Assembly: GCA_002842515.1 (NCBI GenBank)
Contig: PHDC01000002.1
Location: 378,744-442,743 of the forward strand
DNA: 64,000 nucleotides
DNA from: Bacteroidetes bacterium HGW-Bacteroidetes-5
GTDB taxonomy: Bacteria; Bacteroidota; Bacteroidia; Bacteroidales; UBA932
Direction of reading: 5' to 3'
The notes under the pieces are model-generated. The model had not been told where the DNA came from and searched no databases. It saw nothing but the letters and a program-made list of their open reading frames with translations. This document shows positions 34,684 through 43,722 of the stretch, piece after piece. The position numbers and the translations under genes were made by a program. Within the stretch, counting starts at the first letter, position 1; each line of letters starts with the position of its first letter.

Positions 34684-35607
34684 TTAATGAAAATAATAGT
34701 TAAGAATTTTCAACAATTCCGGTTTTATTATATTATTTACCAGAAGTGAAGCAAGGTCGGTGATTTGTGGATGTATACTCTCCCTGAATCTGACAATGGC
34801 TCTCGCCAGATATGATCCAATGTATGGGTTTGCAGAGAGCTCTTCAAAAGAGATACTCTCTAGATTTTTTTTCTGAATTTTTGACGTATCAACAAAGATG
34901 TAGCTGCTGGTCATATTGAATCTCTCTCTATCTATCCCCTTAATGTCCATTATTTGAGAAGAGTATGCAAATCCGCCGCTCTTTTTTCTAAACTCTACAA
35001 TCTTGCCTGCATAATATGGCCCAATTCCCGGAAGGGATAAAAGCTGAAGTGAATCTGCACTGTTGAGATCAATTTTCAGGCTCATAGTTGCTGAATCACT
35101 AACTCGTTTAACATTTGGAACCTCCTCTATCTCTATATACTCCTTCACCCTCTCATAAAAACCTTCCGGAAGTACATAAATTCTCTTAAAATCTTCTCTC
35201 TTGCGAAATACCCCACCCCTCTCTCTGTATTTTAAAACAACTGAGGCCTGGCCATTTGTCAGACCAAGTTTTACAAGCTCTTGGTGAGTTACTATATTTG
35301 GATCAAAGGAGAAGGGTTGGGGGAGATCTTCTTTTGTGAATGATGTAATCTCCTTATAATCCGATTTATTACTTCTGTTTTTTTTAGTAATACCGGAACT
35401 ATGGTTCTCAATCTTTGTCTCACTCTCCCTTTTAACACCCCTGACCGGTTCTGTTTTTAAAGTTGCCGACACCTCGCCGGAGTTAGGAGGGGGCTCTTTA
35501 TCATCTTTATTGAAAAGAAAAATTGTTGTTTGAATAAACACTATTACACAAATAAGTGTAAGGGCACCAGATGCCTCTCTTTTGGAAAGCCTCTCTCTCA
35601 AATTCAT
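34684..35607 (-). CDS. Membrane-anchored ComEA-like helix-hairpin-helix protein
   Basis: A 307-residue protein. A single transmembrane helix lies at about residues 16-32 (ALTLICVIVFIQTTIFLF). A charged, disordered linker follows to about 95. Three HhH units come next: ELVKLGLTNGQASVVLKYRE, IDLNSADSLQLLSLPGIGPYYAG, and ELSANPYIGSYLARAIVRF. The middle one is the classic ComEA type. ComEA binds incoming DNA during natural transformation; here anchoring and three units suggest DNA binding at the periplasmic face. A very strong SD, AGGAGGTGA, precedes the ATG. No other competence gene is adjacent. Confidence 0.88.
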   Translation of the reverse strand: MNLRERLSKREASGALTLICVIVFIQTTIFLFNKDDKEPPPNSGEVSATLKTEPVRGVKRESETKIENHSSGITKKNRSNKSDYKEITSFTKEDLPQPFSFDPNIVTHQELVKLGLTNGQASVVLKYRERGGVFRKREDFKRIYVLPEGFYERVKEYIEIEEVPNVKRVSDSATMSLKIDLNSADSLQLLSLPGIGPYYAGKIVEFRKKSGGFAYSSQIMDIKGIDRERFNMTSSYIFVDTSKIQKKNLESISFEELSANPYIGSYLARAIVRFRESIHPQITDLASLLVNNIIKPELLKILNYYFH

Positions 35608-35639
35608 CTCTCACCTCCTGCTAATTAATAATTTAAATG

Positions 35640-36314
35640 TTATCTTATTTTACCCGATACGACAATAACAATTTCACCTTTGGGCTCTTTTTTTGTATAC
35701 CACTCAATAAGTTCTGTCAGAGTTCCACGCCTGTTCTCTTCGTGTAATTTTGAGATCTCGCGTGAGACGGAAGCCTCTCTTTCGGGGCCAAAAAATTCTG
35801 AAAGTTGGGTCAGCGTTTTTACCAGACGATATGGAGACTCATAAAAAATTATTGTCCTGCTCTCATCACTCAACTCCTTAATTCTGCTGGTGCGACCCTT
35901 TTTTATTGGCAAAAAGCCCTCGAAACAGAATTTATCGCAAGGAAACCCGGAGTTTACCAGAGCGGGAACAAATGCAGTTGCACCGGGGAGCGTTTCAACC
36001 TCCACCCCGCTTTCACGACACTGTCTTACAAGAAGGAAACCGGGGTCTGATATTCCCGGAGTACCTGCGTCGCTAATGAGTGCAATGTTCATTCCACTGA
36101 GAATCTTCTCTGCCACTCTCTCTACACTCTTGTGTTCATTGTATTTATGGTGAGACTCCATATGTACCCTGATATCATATTTTTTCATTAAAAATGAACT
36201 GGTACGGGTATCCTCGGCAAGGATAAGATCTACCTCCTTAAGTACTCTAATTGCCCTGAGTGTTATATCCTCAAGATTACCGATCGGGGTGGGTACTACA
36301 TATAGCTTAGCCAT
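35640..36314 (-). CDS. rsmI: 16S rRNA (cytidine-1402-2'-O) methyltransferase
   Basis: Methylates the ribose of C1402 in the decoding centre with SAM. Motifs of the tetrapyrrole-methylase fold: YVVPTPIGNLEDITLRA at the start, LILAEDTRTS, ALISDAGTPGISDPG and FEGFLP. At 224 residues it lacks the small C-terminal domain of the E. coli enzyme (286), which is normal in this phylum. It overlaps the coiled-coil gene upstream by eight bases. Confidence 0.95.
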   Translation of the reverse strand: MAKLYVVPTPIGNLEDITLRAIRVLKEVDLILAEDTRTSSFLMKKYDIRVHMESHHKYNEHKSVERVAEKILSGMNIALISDAGTPGISDPGFLLVRQCRESGVEVETLPGATAFVPALVNSGFPCDKFCFEGFLPIKKGRTSRIKELSDESRTIIFYESPYRLVKTLTQLSEFFGPEREASVSREISKLHEENRRGTLTELIEWYTKKEPKGEIVIVVSGKIR

Positions 36315-37086
36315 CGTATCTTCTTCTTAATATCATATAGAACCTGTAAACAGCAGCGCTCTGCTCATCCCACTCCGTAAAGGCACTTCTGGTATATTCC
36401 AGTGCCTCATCCAGAGAGGACATCTCGTTTAACCTTTGAATACTCAGACGAAACTGATCTTCGTCACCCATAAACAACTCCTTAACAAAAAAGAGCTTAT
36501 CGTTAAGTGTTATTGCCATATGCAGGTTATTAACCCTTGGTCCCGGATTATCCTTCATCCATTCAGGGGTGGTGCCCATTGCAGCATCTATTATAGGTCT
36601 GGTATCTGAAAGAAATTCAAACTCTATCTCCTCACTGCTCTCGTCAACAACCGGGTTAACATCTGCCTGTTCAACGAAGCTCTCTCTGGTATATAACGGC
36701 TCCTGAACAACCTCCTGCTCCTCTGCCTTAAGTGTAACGCTCGTTACCTCTTTTGAGGTGAAGAGATTTGGAACTATTGACTTTGACAGATTAAGATTCA
36801 CATCTGAAAGAGACCTTTTAAGCTCTGCAATACTCTGGGTTAATAGTCTTATCTCTTCGTCTCTGGAGGTAACAGCTTTTTGCGCCTGCTCCTTTAACTC
36901 CCTTAGATAATTCCTCTCCTGCTCAACCCTTAAGGTTGTGAGTTTTTGGGTAACCATAGAGACGTTCAACATCACCTCCTCCCACTTAATATGCGATACC
37001 ATCTGAAGTTCATTCAGAGATTCAACATCTTTTAGTAATCCCTCAATAATGATTTTAATTTCTGAAATTTTATTCGCGTTTAGCAT
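36307..37086 (-). CDS. Conserved coiled-coil protein of unknown function
   Basis: A 259-residue cytoplasmic protein with no signal peptide or membrane helix. Residues about 1-110 are predicted coiled coil (heptad-like [20 protein letters not shown]). The middle is acidic and low in structure. The last ~75 residues are well ordered and look conserved: [18 protein letters not shown], then [20 protein letters not shown] do not recognise a named family. The 3' end overlaps rsmI by eight bases, and tdk lies divergently with interleaved promoters. Confidence 0.8.
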   Translation of the reverse strand: MLNANKISEIKIIIEGLLKDVESLNELQMVSHIKWEEVMLNVSMVTQKLTTLRVEQERNYLRELKEQAQKAVTSRDEEIRLLTQSIAELKRSLSDVNLNLSKSIVPNLFTSKEVTSVTLKAEEQEVVQEPLYTRESFVEQADVNPVVDESSEEIEFEFLSDTRPIIDAAMGTTPEWMKDNPGPRVNNLHMAITLNDKLFFVKELFMGDEDQFRLSIQRLNEMSSLDEALEYTRSAFTEWDEQSAAVYRFYMILRRRYDG

Positions 37087-37097
37087 CTCAACTTTTT

Positions 37098-37105
37098 TAT
37101 CTTTG
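37098..37105 (+). promoter_or_regulatory. -7 element of tdk
   Basis: TATCTTTG is a perfect -7 element, 24 bases before the tdk ATG at 37129. Confidence 0.55.
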
Positions 37106-37114
37106 CATCATATA

Positions 37115-37122
37115 CAAAAGTA
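37115..37122 (-). promoter_or_regulatory. -7 element of the coiled-coil-rsmI operon
   Basis: TACTTTTG on the minus strand, with TTTG 22 bases upstream inside the tdk coding region. It faces and overlaps the tdk promoter region, so the two may compete. Confidence 0.55.
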
Positions 37123-37128
37123 ATTAAA

Positions 37129-37701
37129 ATGTTTCTTGAAAGCGCAAAAAAAGCAGGATGGATTGAGGTCATCTGCGGCTCTATGTTCTCCGGGAAAACA
37201 GAGGAGCTCATAAGGAGGCTTAAAAGAGCAACCTTTGCCAATCAGAGAGTAGAGATATTCAAGCCTATGCTGGATGTAAGATACTCCCTTGCAGATGTTG
37301 TATCTCACGACTCAAATAAGATTCGTTCAACTCCGGTGGAGTCATCCTCAAGCATTCTTCTCTATGCCGTGAATGTTGATGTAGTTGGGGTTGATGAGGC
37401 GCAATTTTTTGATCCGGGAATAGTTGAGGTTTGCCAAAGATTGGCTGCAGATGGTGTACGAGTAATTGTGGCCGGGCTTGATATGGACTACCTGGGGAAA
37501 CCATTTGGTCCTATGCCAAATTTAATGGCTGTTTCGGAGTATGTTACAAAAGTACACGCCATCTGTGTAAGGTGTGGTAATCTTGCTCACCACTCACATC
37601 GCTTAACAAAAAGCGACAAATTGGTTGTGCTCGGAGAAAAAGAGAGCTACGAACCAATCTGTCGCCACTGTTTTAATGCTCTTACCGAGCAGAAACTGTA
37701 G
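37129..37701 (+). CDS. tdk: Thymidine kinase
   Basis: Phosphorylates thymidine in pyrimidine salvage. The 190-residue type II enzyme has the P-loop [10 protein letters not shown] at about 17-26, the Walker B-like [10 protein letters not shown], the catalytic-lasso motif [14 protein letters not shown], and zinc cysteines CVRCGN and CRHC. It ends exactly where the convergent lipoprotein gene ends; the two stop codons abut. Confidence 0.96.
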   Translation: MFLESAKKAGWIEVICGSMFSGKTEELIRRLKRATFANQRVEIFKPMLDVRYSLADVVSHDSNKIRSTPVESSSSILLYAVNVDVVGVDEAQFFDPGIVEVCQRLAADGVRVIVAGLDMDYLGKPFGPMPNLMAVSEYVTKVHAICVRCGNLAHHSHRLTKSDKLVVLGEKESYEPICRHCFNALTEQKL

Positions 37702-38145
37702 CTATTTAACCTTACGAACAGCTGTTACAGTACCTTTGTGGATAACGTTCACCTCATTTGATGTCCCTGTGTAGGTAAAGGCAAGTGATTCATCGGCATT
37801 AATTTTCATCTCACCTACAATATCCATATTAGTTTTAGCAGCCATCGATCCACTCAATGTTGCAATAGAATCTGTAACATTTGCAATACCTCCCATCTTT
37901 ATTTGTATAGTATCGTTAATAGAGATTACTGCGGTAAAAGTAGAATCTGAAAGATATTCAATCTCAATTGGCGCAGATAGCTGCTGAATAACAACACTTC
38001 CGACTGAGTCAGTCATTGTGATTTCAATTGTATTTGAGCCGCTCCACACTCCAGAAAGTCTCTCGGAGAGTGAACGCTCTTTAGTGCCACAAGATGCAAC
38101 TGCCGTAACAATAGCAAATACTGCAATTAGTGATTTAATTTTCAT
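37702..38145 (-). CDS. Small hypothetical lipoprotein
   Basis: A 147-residue predicted lipoprotein; signal peptide KIKSLIAVFAIVTAVASCG with lipobox Cys. The mature part is mostly beta strands (alternating hydrophobic and Thr/Ser residues) and includes LSGVWSGSNTIEITM, suggesting a lipocalin-like or small barrel fold. I do not recognise a family. The ATG at 38145 is chosen since the signal peptide begins there; an upstream in-frame ATG at 38205 lies before the -7 element. Confidence 0.8.
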   Translation of the reverse strand: MKIKSLIAVFAIVTAVASCGTKERSLSERLSGVWSGSNTIEITMTDSVGSVVIQQLSAPIEIEYLSDSTFTAVISINDTIQIKMGGIANVTDSIATLSGSMAAKTNMDIVGEMKINADESLAFTYTGTSNEVNVIHKGTVTAVRKVK

Positions 38146-38183
38146 AATGTTAATAGGTTTGTTTAAGACTGATTTTATGGCGG

Positions 38184-38191
38184 CAAATGTA
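38184..38191 (-). promoter_or_regulatory. -7 element of the small lipoprotein gene
   Basis: TACATTTG on the minus strand is a perfect -7 element, 38 bases before the ATG at 38145. Confidence 0.55.
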
Positions 38192-38260
38192 TAAAAGTTT
38201 TTCAATATGGAAAGTTATTTTTTTAAACAATTCTTAACTTTACCCCAAAATTAAAAAATA

Positions 38261-39352
38261 ATGAGACACGCTCAACTAAGAATCAGCAAGAAAAACCTAC
38301 TTCACAATTTCAACTTTTTTCGCTCAAAACTCTCATCATCAACAAAATTACTAGTCTTAGTTAAGGCAAATGGATATGGGTTAGGAGATGTCGAAATTGC
38401 AAAATTATCTCAGGAATTTGGTGCAGATTACTTAGGTGTAGCGTTCCCCTGTGAGGGCATAAAGCTTAAAAAGGCCGGAATTAAATTGCCGATTATGGTT
38501 CTTACTCCCGGAGTTGATAATTTTGACGAAATCATTAAATACCACCTGGAACCAAGCATCATAACTACTCAATCTGCAATAGATATGGCTGCAGCATTAA
38601 AGAGGGCTTCAATTTCCCACTATCCTGTACACATTAAATTTGACACAGGAATGCAGAGGGTGGGGTTTGACATAACAATGCTCTCTGAGTTAAAGCAGGT
38701 TATAAAAGAGAACCCATCCCTTAAAATCAAATCATTTTTCTCACATCTTGCTGCTGCAGATGAAGCTAAACACGACAGCTTTACCAGAGAGCAGATTGAG
38801 ACATTCTGCACTATGGCAAATGAGATGACAGCTTCACTTTCATATATGCCTATGAGACACATTCTTAACTCGTCCGGCATTGAGAGATTTACCTATGCAC
38901 AGATGGATATGGTTCGGCTCGGCATTGGTATTTACGGCACCAGTTATGTAGATGACAAAAAATTAAAACCTGCGGCATCTTTTGTTGCTCCTGTTATACA
39001 GGTGAAGCAGACAACGGGAGGTACTGTCGGTTACGGCAGACACGGAGTGGTTGGCAGCGAAGGGAAGAAAATTGCCACAATACCTGTTGGTTATGCAGAT
39101 GGTATTGACAGACACCTATCCAGAGGTTCCATTAAGTTTATGGTTAATGGTACGCTCGTCCCTACAATTGGCAATATCTGTATGGACTCATTTATGATTG
39201 ATGTAACCGGTATTGATGTAGCGCCGGGAGACGAGGTCACAATTTTCGGAGATTCTCCACACCCTAGTGAACTTGCAAATGTACTTAAAACAATAACTTA
39301 TGAAATCTTCACATCGATTTCCCAGCGAGTTGAACGGGTTGTGGTAGATTAA
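38261..39352 (+). CDS. alr: Alanine racemase
   Basis: Makes D-alanine for peptidoglycan with PLP. K35 in LVKANGYGLG binds PLP. The second-domain residues are seen in GTVGYGRHGV (catalytic Tyr of the opposite face) and ATIPVGYADGIDR, and IGNICMDSFMIDV follows. At 363 residues it is a stand-alone racemase, not the MurF-Alr fusion found in many Bacteroidetes. It ends 14 bases before the convergent holA end, across a small hairpin. Confidence 0.95.
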   Translation: MRHAQLRISKKNLLHNFNFFRSKLSSSTKLLVLVKANGYGLGDVEIAKLSQEFGADYLGVAFPCEGIKLKKAGIKLPIMVLTPGVDNFDEIIKYHLEPSIITTQSAIDMAAALKRASISHYPVHIKFDTGMQRVGFDITMLSELKQVIKENPSLKIKSFFSHLAAADEAKHDSFTREQIETFCTMANEMTASLSYMPMRHILNSSGIERFTYAQMDMVRLGIGIYGTSYVDDKKLKPAASFVAPVIQVKQTTGGTVGYGRHGVVGSEGKKIATIPVGYADGIDRHLSRGSIKFMVNGTLVPTIGNICMDSFMIDVTGIDVAPGDEVTIFGDSPHPSELANVLKTITYEIFTSISQRVERVVVD

Positions 39353-39370
39353 CTGATTTTTTAAATCAGT
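39352..39370. terminator. Hairpin between convergent alr and holA
   Basis: ACTGATTT, TTT, AAATCAGT: a perfect 8-bp stem overlapping both gene ends. It could act in both directions, but no long T tract follows. Confidence 0.4.
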
Positions 39371-40409
39371 GGCTGATTTTATATACAAGCTCCAATAAAA
39401 TATCTCCATCCTCTGCCTCACCTCTTTGTGAACTCTTTCCCATTGAGTCGTATCTTCTAATTAAAGAGATGGCCTCCATACATTTGATGAGCGGGTAGTT
39501 TCGGGCTGCGTGGTCATATTCCGGCATAAAATATGGCATAATGCCAAGGTATGAAGCAATCTCCTCCCTTGAAGGTTTAGCTCCGTTAGCGTGAATTGCG
39601 TGATATTTCAACAGTCTTGAAAAGTGCATAAAGAGAGCAGATATTGTAACAACCAAAGGAAACTGACGGGGAGATGCGCCAAAGTGCTTTACTATCTTGA
39701 AGATTTTTACACTGTCCCGAAACGAAATTGCCTTTGTTAACTCAAATACGTTGTACTCCCTGCTTATCCCGATATTCTCTTCTATCTCTATCGTATCTAT
39801 TTTTTTTCTGGTATCAGGCAGATTTGTAAGGAGTTTATCCAACTCCAGAACCAGTTTTCTGAGCTCTGTACCGCAATACTCCCCCATAAGCAGAGCCGCC
39901 TCCGGAGAGATCGAGTAACCTTTGGATTTGATATAACTCTCAATCCAGGAGAAGATCATATCGTCACGAAGTGAGAATGATTCAAATACAACTCCGTTAG
40001 AGAGCGCACTTTTATATAGTGTTGTGCGTTTATCTAAACTTTTGTTTGTTAGTGATACCACCAGCAGAGTTGTTGGCATAGGTTGACGGAAGTAGAACTC
40101 AAGTTCGTCAAGACGATCCATCATTTGCGCCTCCTTAACTATAACAACCTGCCTCGATGCAAGCATTGGGTATCTGCGAGCAGACTCCACAACCTGCGTA
40201 GCAGTAACATCAGATCCATAAAGAATAAGCTGGTTAAAACCTCTTTCATCTTCTGTGAGTGCGTTGCGGGCTATCTCGTCAATTATTACATCTGAGTAGT
40301 AGGGCTCTTCACCCATAAGCAGATAGAAGGGTTTAAAGGAGCCCCCCTTTATGCCTGAGAGAATCTCTCGATAGCTCTTTATGCTGTTATCAATCTCTTT
40401 TTTCCCCAT
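39366..40409 (-). CDS. holA: DNA polymerase III delta subunit
   Basis: A clamp-loader subunit that opens the beta clamp. The 347-residue protein has the HolA fold: PFYLLMGEEPYYSDVIIDEI at the N-terminus, LPDTRKKIDTIEIEENIGIS in domain III entry, then the collar domain with NVFELTKAISFRDSVKIFKI. No intact Walker A is expected in delta. The HsdR_N gene is divergent, a common Bacteroidales pairing. Confidence 0.93.
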   Translation of the reverse strand: MGKKEIDNSIKSYREILSGIKGGSFKPFYLLMGEEPYYSDVIIDEIARNALTEDERGFNQLILYGSDVTATQVVESARRYPMLASRQVVIVKEAQMMDRLDELEFYFRQPMPTTLLVVSLTNKSLDKRTTLYKSALSNGVVFESFSLRDDMIFSWIESYIKSKGYSISPEAALLMGEYCGTELRKLVLELDKLLTNLPDTRKKIDTIEIEENIGISREYNVFELTKAISFRDSVKIFKIVKHFGASPRQFPLVVTISALFMHFSRLLKYHAIHANGAKPSREEIASYLGIMPYFMPEYDHAARNYPLIKCMEAISLIRRYDSMGKSSQRGEAEDGDILLELVYKISH

Positions 40410-40458
40410 AATATATGTCGGCTAATTTATGCAAAAAGGGTAAACAGAGCAAATTTTA

Positions 40459-40466
40459 TATCTTTG
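40459..40466 (+). promoter_or_regulatory. -7 element of the HsdR_N-cca unit
   Basis: TATCTTTG is a perfect -7 element, 20 bases before the ATG at 40486. Confidence 0.55.
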
Positions 40467-40485
40467 CGAGGTAATTAACTACCGA

Positions 40486-40887
40486 ATGAGAGAGAGTATA
40501 TTTGACCCGGTGAGAAGAAAGAGAGTTGCACTCACTCCCGAGGAGGGTGTTCGGCAACAACTCATACTAGAGCTCTCTTCAAATTTAGGATATCCTCTGC
40601 ATCTTATGAGTTGCGAATACTCCCTGGTATTAAACAGATTAAAATACAGGGGAGATCTTGTTATCTTTGACAGGGAGACAAACCCTATAATGATTGCAGA
40701 GTGCAAGTCTCCTGATGTTAAGATTACACGGGAGAGCTTTGAGCAAGTTTTAAGATATAATTTGGCACTTAAAGTTAAGTTTCTGTTGGTTACAAACGGC
40801 CGGGACACATTTATGGGAAGAGTTGACCCGACAGATGGTAAGTATACATTTTTAACTGAGATACCAAAATACAATGACCTTTCTTAA
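40486..40887 (+). CDS. Small HsdR N-terminal-like nuclease-fold protein
   Basis: A 133-residue protein matching the N-terminal domain of type I restriction enzyme HsdR. It starts with KRVALTPEEGVRQQLILEL and has the PD-(D/E)XK core DLVIFDRETNPIMIAECKSP, shown here by its key residues D (LVIFD) and ECK. No methylase or specificity gene is near, and the motor domain is absent, so this is not a restriction system. It is a conserved stand-alone protein in Bacteroidales beside holA. It overlaps cca by 14 bases and is probably co-translated. Confidence 0.85.
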   Translation: MRESIFDPVRRKRVALTPEEGVRQQLILELSSNLGYPLHLMSCEYSLVLNRLKYRGDLVIFDRETNPIMIAECKSPDVKITRESFEQVLRYNLALKVKFLLVTNGRDTFMGRVDPTDGKYTFLTEIPKYNDLS

Positions 40888-42271
40888 AAAAAAGATATTC
40901 AAAATAATCTCCAAAGAGGCACAGTTATCAGGAGTGAGAGCTTTTGTAATTGGAGGATATGTGAGGGACTCTTTACTCAAAAGAAAAAGTAAAGATATTG
41001 ATATTGTTGTTGAGGGGAGCGGTATTGAGCTTGCCGAGAGGGTAGCCCTCACTCTTGGTGCCACCGTTTCGGTTTTCAAAAATTTTGGTACAGCAATGTT
41101 AAAATGGCACGACCTGGAGATCGAATTTGTGGGTGCCCGCAAAGAGTCCTACAGGGCCAGCTCCAGAAAGCCTATTGTTGAGGATGGATCACTTGAAGAT
41201 GATCAATTAAGAAGAGATTTTACCATAAATGCACTTGCTCTAAGCCTGCAAGAGGAGGATTATGGAAGGCTATCCGACCCATTCAACGGGATAAAAGATC
41301 TTGAAAACGGCTTTATAAGAACACCTCTTGAGCCGGATACAACATATAGTGACGACCCTCTGAGAATTCTCAGGGCAATAAGGTTTGCATCTGTGCTCTC
41401 TTTCTCCATAGTACCTGAATCACTTGAGTCAATCAAGAGAAACCGGGAGAGAATCAAAATTCTTTCACACGAGAGGATTAATGAAGAGATTAATAAGATA
41501 CTTCTCTCTCCGATTCCCTCTGTCGGGTTTCGTCTGCTTGAGTCTACCGGTTTATTGGAGCTTATTCTGCCTCAGCTTTTACTACTTAAAGGGGTAGAGA
41601 ACATCGAAGGTAAGGGGCATAAAGATAACTTTTCTCACACATTACAGGTGGTTGACAACCTTGCCAAACATACTGATAATCTATGGCTTCTCTGGGCCGC
41701 CCTGCTGCACGACATTGCAAAACCGGCAACCAAATGCTTTGAGCCCAATATCGGATGGACATTTCACGGCCACGATTTTGTTGGTGCAAAGATGATTCCT
41801 AAGATTTTCAATCAGCTCAAAATGCCTATGAATGAGAAGATGAAGTATGTACAAAAGATGGTTCAACTTCATCTCAGACCAATTGCTCTTGTACAAGAGG
41901 AGGTGAGTGACTCGGCGGTGAGAAGGCTCCTCTTTGATGCGGGCGAAGATATTGATGACCTTATGTTGCTGTGTGAAGCAGATATTACATCAAAGAATGA
42001 GAATACCGTAAAAAAGCATAAAAGTAATTTTTCGGTTGTCAGAGAGAAGCTTATTGAGGTTGAGGCAAAGGATGCCATAAGACAATTTCACAATCCTGTA
42101 ACCGGTGAGCGTATAATGGAGATTTACGACATCAACCCGGGCAAAGAGATTGGAATAATAAAGGAGTACATTAAGAATGCTATCCTGGATGGAGTAATTG
42201 GAAATGATAAAGATGAAGCAGAGGGGCTAATGGAGCTTAAGGCTAAAGAGCTCGGGCTAGTTAAACGCTAG
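40874..42271 (+). CDS. cca: CCA tRNA nucleotidyltransferase with HD domain
   Basis: Adds or repairs the 3' CCA of tRNAs. The nucleotidyltransferase head has FVIGGYVRDSLLKRKSKDIDIVV (G-G-x-x-R and DxD), RRDFTINAL and the ADPLRILRAIRFA-type neck (here SDDPLRILRAIRFA). The C-terminal HD domain shows LLHDIAKPATK. At 465 residues it is the long Bacteroidetes form. It ends four bases inside the convergent histidine kinase gene. Confidence 0.94.
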   Translation: MTFLKKKIFKIISKEAQLSGVRAFVIGGYVRDSLLKRKSKDIDIVVEGSGIELAERVALTLGATVSVFKNFGTAMLKWHDLEIEFVGARKESYRASSRKPIVEDGSLEDDQLRRDFTINALALSLQEEDYGRLSDPFNGIKDLENGFIRTPLEPDTTYSDDPLRILRAIRFASVLSFSIVPESLESIKRNRERIKILSHERINEEINKILLSPIPSVGFRLLESTGLLELILPQLLLLKGVENIEGKGHKDNFSHTLQVVDNLAKHTDNLWLLWAALLHDIAKPATKCFEPNIGWTFHGHDFVGAKMIPKIFNQLKMPMNEKMKYVQKMVQLHLRPIALVQEEVSDSAVRRLLFDAGEDIDDLMLLCEADITSKNENTVKKHKSNFSVVREKLIEVEAKDAIRQFHNPVTGERIMEIYDINPGKEIGIIKEYIKNAILDGVIGNDKDEAEGLMELKAKELGLVKR

Positions 42272-43605
42272 TTATTCATAGGGAGAGAGATGGTGAACTT
42301 ACTCCCCTTTCCCTTTGTGCTTTCTGCTGTAATTACTCCGCCGTGCCTGTGAATAAACTCATTACACATAATTAAACCGAGTCCTGTACCACTCTCCCCC
42401 GCAGTTCCTGTAGATGGATAGCGTTTAATGTCCAGCCGAAAGAGATTCTCAAGGGTCTCCCTATCCATACCTACGCCATTGTCTTCTATGTAAATTTCTG
42501 CTTTGTCATTGTTATTGTTGCAAGTTACAACTATCTTACCACCTGAGTTAGTATATTTTACGGCATTGTTGAGAAGGTTTCTCACAACAGTATTTAGCAT
42601 ATTGGTGTCGTAGCTCACAATATTAGGCCCATTTGGGTTATACTCCAGAGTTATACCTTTTCGAAATGAGATCGGTTTGAAAAGTTCAATATTATTGGAA
42701 ACAATTGTACATAGATCTCCCTTTACAGGGCTGAAACTTATATCTCCGGTCTGAATTCTTGACCAGTTGAGCAAATTCTCGAGAAGATCGTATGTATTTC
42801 TGGATGAGGTCTTCAAAACATATAGAGAGTCATACAACTCGTCCTTGGTTAGAGTTGTCAGTTTATCTGAAAGCAGCTCAAGAAAATTTGAGAGATTACC
42901 CACAGGGCCTTTAAGATCGTGAGCAATAAGGGATATGAATTTATCCTTTGTTGCGACTGCATTCTCCAACTCTGTGTTTTTAACGCTAAGCTCTTGAGCC
43001 AAATGTCTTAGCATAAAGTGTTTCTGTGCAATAATCTGCCTGTCCAGAATTAAAATAGTGAAAGTCATCCCAAAAAGAATCATTGAGGTGAGAAAGTTAA
43101 TTTTCTCAAGACTCTTGGGGAAAACCAGAAGTGGCGTAGTTGGTATCCACACCAGTTGAATATAGAGAAAGAGGCCAAAATTGAGCAGAAGAATAAGGGC
43201 AATTGTAATCCATCTCTCTCTTTTAAAAGATATTAGAGGCAGGAGTGATAGCACCAGATGATAGTTGTGTATTCCTAGCTCTTTACCGAAAAAGAGCATA
43301 GACATAACTGCAAGAAATGTTGTAAAAACCAGGTACATTGTGATAGCACACCTGAAGTGGTGCTTTTTATCACTAAAAAAGAGACAACTCCACAGAAAAG
43401 GGAAAAGCGCCAGAATAAAGAAGATAGGGTATCTGTAGTAGTTTGGATCGTAATAGATGAAAAGCGCCAGAAAGAGGGTTAAAATGAGCGTGCCTAAAGC
43501 TCCTGCGTAGATATTGGCCTTATGAGATGAGTTGATATCAATCTCATCAATTGATGAAACCGACATCAGCGATTTTAAATCTTTCAGTATTGAGGCGAAG
43601 ACCAT
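42268..43605 (-). CDS. Orphan sensor histidine kinase with six-helix membrane domain
   Basis: A 445-residue kinase. Residues about 28-200 hold six hydrophobic helices (first: ANIYAGALGTLILTLFLALF in part) without a large extracytoplasmic loop. A short coiled linker leads to HisKA with His228 (SLIAHDLKGPVGN). The ATPase domain has N-box NLLNNAVKYTNSGG, DNGVGMD and GESGTGLGLIMCNEF. No response regulator is adjacent. Its signal is unknown; membrane-embedded sensing is suggested by the topology. Confidence 0.92.
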   Translation of the reverse strand: MVFASILKDLKSLMSVSSIDEIDINSSHKANIYAGALGTLILTLFLALFIYYDPNYYRYPIFFILALFPFLWSCLFFSDKKHHFRCAITMYLVFTTFLAVMSMLFFGKELGIHNYHLVLSLLPLISFKRERWITIALILLLNFGLFLYIQLVWIPTTPLLVFPKSLEKINFLTSMILFGMTFTILILDRQIIAQKHFMLRHLAQELSVKNTELENAVATKDKFISLIAHDLKGPVGNLSNFLELLSDKLTTLTKDELYDSLYVLKTSSRNTYDLLENLLNWSRIQTGDISFSPVKGDLCTIVSNNIELFKPISFRKGITLEYNPNGPNIVSYDTNMLNTVVRNLLNNAVKYTNSGGKIVVTCNNNNDKAEIYIEDNGVGMDRETLENLFRLDIKRYPSTGTAGESGTGLGLIMCNEFIHRHGGVITAESTKGKGSKFTISLPMNN

Positions 43606-43624
43606 TACGATTATTTTATCCTCG

Positions 43625-43632
43625 CAAATATA
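43625..43632 (-). promoter_or_regulatory. -7 element of the orphan histidine kinase gene
   Basis: TATATTTG on the minus strand is a perfect -7 element, 20 bases before the ATG at 43605. Confidence 0.55.
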
Positions 43633-43653
43633 ATAAACTTATTTAGAAAACAG

Positions 43654-43684
43654 CTATCCCGTGAATAATATTTTCACGGGATAG
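43654..43684 (-). terminator. Hairpin after the beta-helix lipoprotein gene
   Basis: Perfect 12-bp arms CTATCCCGTGAA and TTCACGGGATAG with a seven-base loop, 39 bases past the lipoprotein stop. On the minus strand it is followed by CTGTTTTC, a weak T tract. It likely ends the TonB receptor-lipoprotein transcript. Confidence 0.7.
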
Positions 43685-43722
43685 TATATTGATTAGATTT
43701 TATTTAGAATTAAAATCTCTCT

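Noticed and set aside
40486..40887. A type I restriction-modification system
   Set aside because: Only the N-terminal nuclease-like domain is present; no motor, methylase or specificity gene is near.
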